Positions 37,555 to 37,873 of a stretch of DNA of 37,873 nt are shown piece by piece. A model generated the notes under the pieces. That model saw only the letters and a list, made by a program, of their open reading frames with translations. It did no database searches and had not been told where the DNA came from. Every line of letters starts with the position of its first letter. Positions within the stretch are counted from its first letter, which is position 1. A program made the position numbers and the translations under genes. This stretch comes from Prochlorococcus sp. AG-409-F19. GTDB taxonomy: Bacteria; Cyanobacteriota; Cyanobacteriia; PCC-6307; Cyanobiaceae. Location: assembly GCA_003215795.1 (NCBI GenBank), contig QCJV01000008.1, forward strand, positions 1-37,873, written 5' to 3'.

Positions 37555-37590
37555 GAAAAAAAAGGGGGGGTGGGGCTCCTTTTTTTTTTC
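37555..37590. terminator. Bidirectional intrinsic terminator
   Basis: A8 (37556-37563), G-rich arm and loop (37564-37575), CTCC (37576-37579) and T10 (37580-37589) fold so that the A-run pairs with the T-run and GGGG with CTCC, including one G-U pair. The T-run is placed for + transcripts, and the complement serves - transcripts. It sits between the convergent BI-1-like and 84-residue genes. Confidence 0.75.
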
Positions 37591-37843
37591 AATTTTCAGG
37601 AATTGAATTAATTGCTTTTGCTATTTCTCTTTTCTGAGCATCGTCGTAGTTCCATCGATTAAGAAAATCCACATCTTTCCCCTTTCCATTTGTTGCTTCC
37701 AGAAGACTTTCAAGCCTTTCTTTAACAGAATGTGTTTCTAGTAACCTTAAAAGCTCTATACATCTTCTTTGGATATTTTCAGATGCAGCTTTCTTGTCAG
37801 GTTTATTATTAAGTTGATGATGCAATGTCATGGCTGTACTCAT
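37589..37843 (-). CDS. Small protein of unknown function, 84 residues
   Basis: I do not recognise a family. The protein is soluble, charged and probably helical (residues 20-47 EASENIQRRCIELL-like pattern, ending LEATNGKGK). A Trp-Asn-Tyr motif (NRWNYDDAQKREIAKAINS) lies near the C-terminus. There is no signal peptide and no cysteine cluster. It starts with ATG 30 nt from the window edge, so its promoter and any operon partner are not visible. The stop lies within the hairpin at 37555-37590. Coding status is supported by its amino-acid pattern and by convergence at a good terminator. Confidence 0.6.
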   Translation of the reverse strand: MSTAMTLHHQLNNKPDKKAASENIQRRCIELLRLLETHSVKERLESLLEATNGKGKDVDFLNRWNYDDAQKREIAKAINSIPEN

Positions 37844-37873
37844 CGCAAGGTTTTTTACTGTAAGATCAATAAC

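Overview
The window looks like core chromosome of a marine picocyanobacterium, most likely a low-G+C Prochlorococcus. I could not search a database, and placing it in a low-light clade is only an impression. The reasons are: AT-rich but well-structured coding sequence; very tight packing with overlapping gene ends; a nickel superoxide dismutase with its maturation peptidase and a nickel-transporter-like gene; the cyanobacterial ClpR/ClpP pair; the Ftn2/ZipN (ARC6-type) division protein; a group 2 sigma factor without region 1.1; and a cyanobacterial-type MurA/FtsZ/FtsQ set. I see no phage, insertion sequence, CRISPR array or integrase.

Left part (1-7183). The 3' end of a sugar-phosphate transferase enters at the left edge, probably the margin of a surface-polysaccharide cluster. 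A leftward run then reads PIN/TRAM membrane protein, clpR, clpP, ilvC, cobD. The rightward hemW converges on the leftward panB. Next comes the SRP RNA gene (ffs, +, about 7219-7326).

Division and envelope block (7341-12527). A leftward set reads miaB, ddl, an unknown membrane-anchored protein, ftsQ, ftsZ, with tRNA-His behind it. Between tRNA-His and folC lie two rightward genes that look like an accessory pair: a CodA-like amidohydrolase and an FAD-linked oxidase of unknown substrate. A leftward group follows: murA, tRNA-Leu(CAA), argD, folC. argD starts only 8 nt after the tRNA.

Middle (19307-24994). tRNA-Leu(CAG), a SpoU-family RNA methyltransferase, lpd and trpC run rightward, followed by a histidine-rich nickel-transporter-like gene. 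This converges on the leftward set FKBP isomerase, sodN (NiSOD), sodX (its peptidase). Together the latter three genes form a nickel-SOD cassette: metal uptake, enzyme, N-terminal processing.

Right part (25087-37873). lnt (+) and mnmA (-) converge. nnrDE and a group 2 sigma factor run rightward into the convergent pdhA. Then ftn2/zipN, ffh, rpsP, a PhoH-like ATPase and a Bax-inhibitor-1-like membrane protein run rightward. A poly-A/G-C/poly-T hairpin separates the last of these from an unknown leftward 84-residue protein. SRP RNA and its partner Ffh are both encoded here, about 27 kb apart.

Most genes are housekeeping. The parts most worth a second look are the CodA-like/FAD-oxidase pair, the inverted repeats in front of sodN, the non-canonical start of cobD, the argD-tRNA junction and a G9 tract inside lnt. 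No stretch longer than about 300 bases lacks a gene; the 380 nt between murA and the SpoU gene contain tRNA-Leu(CAG).
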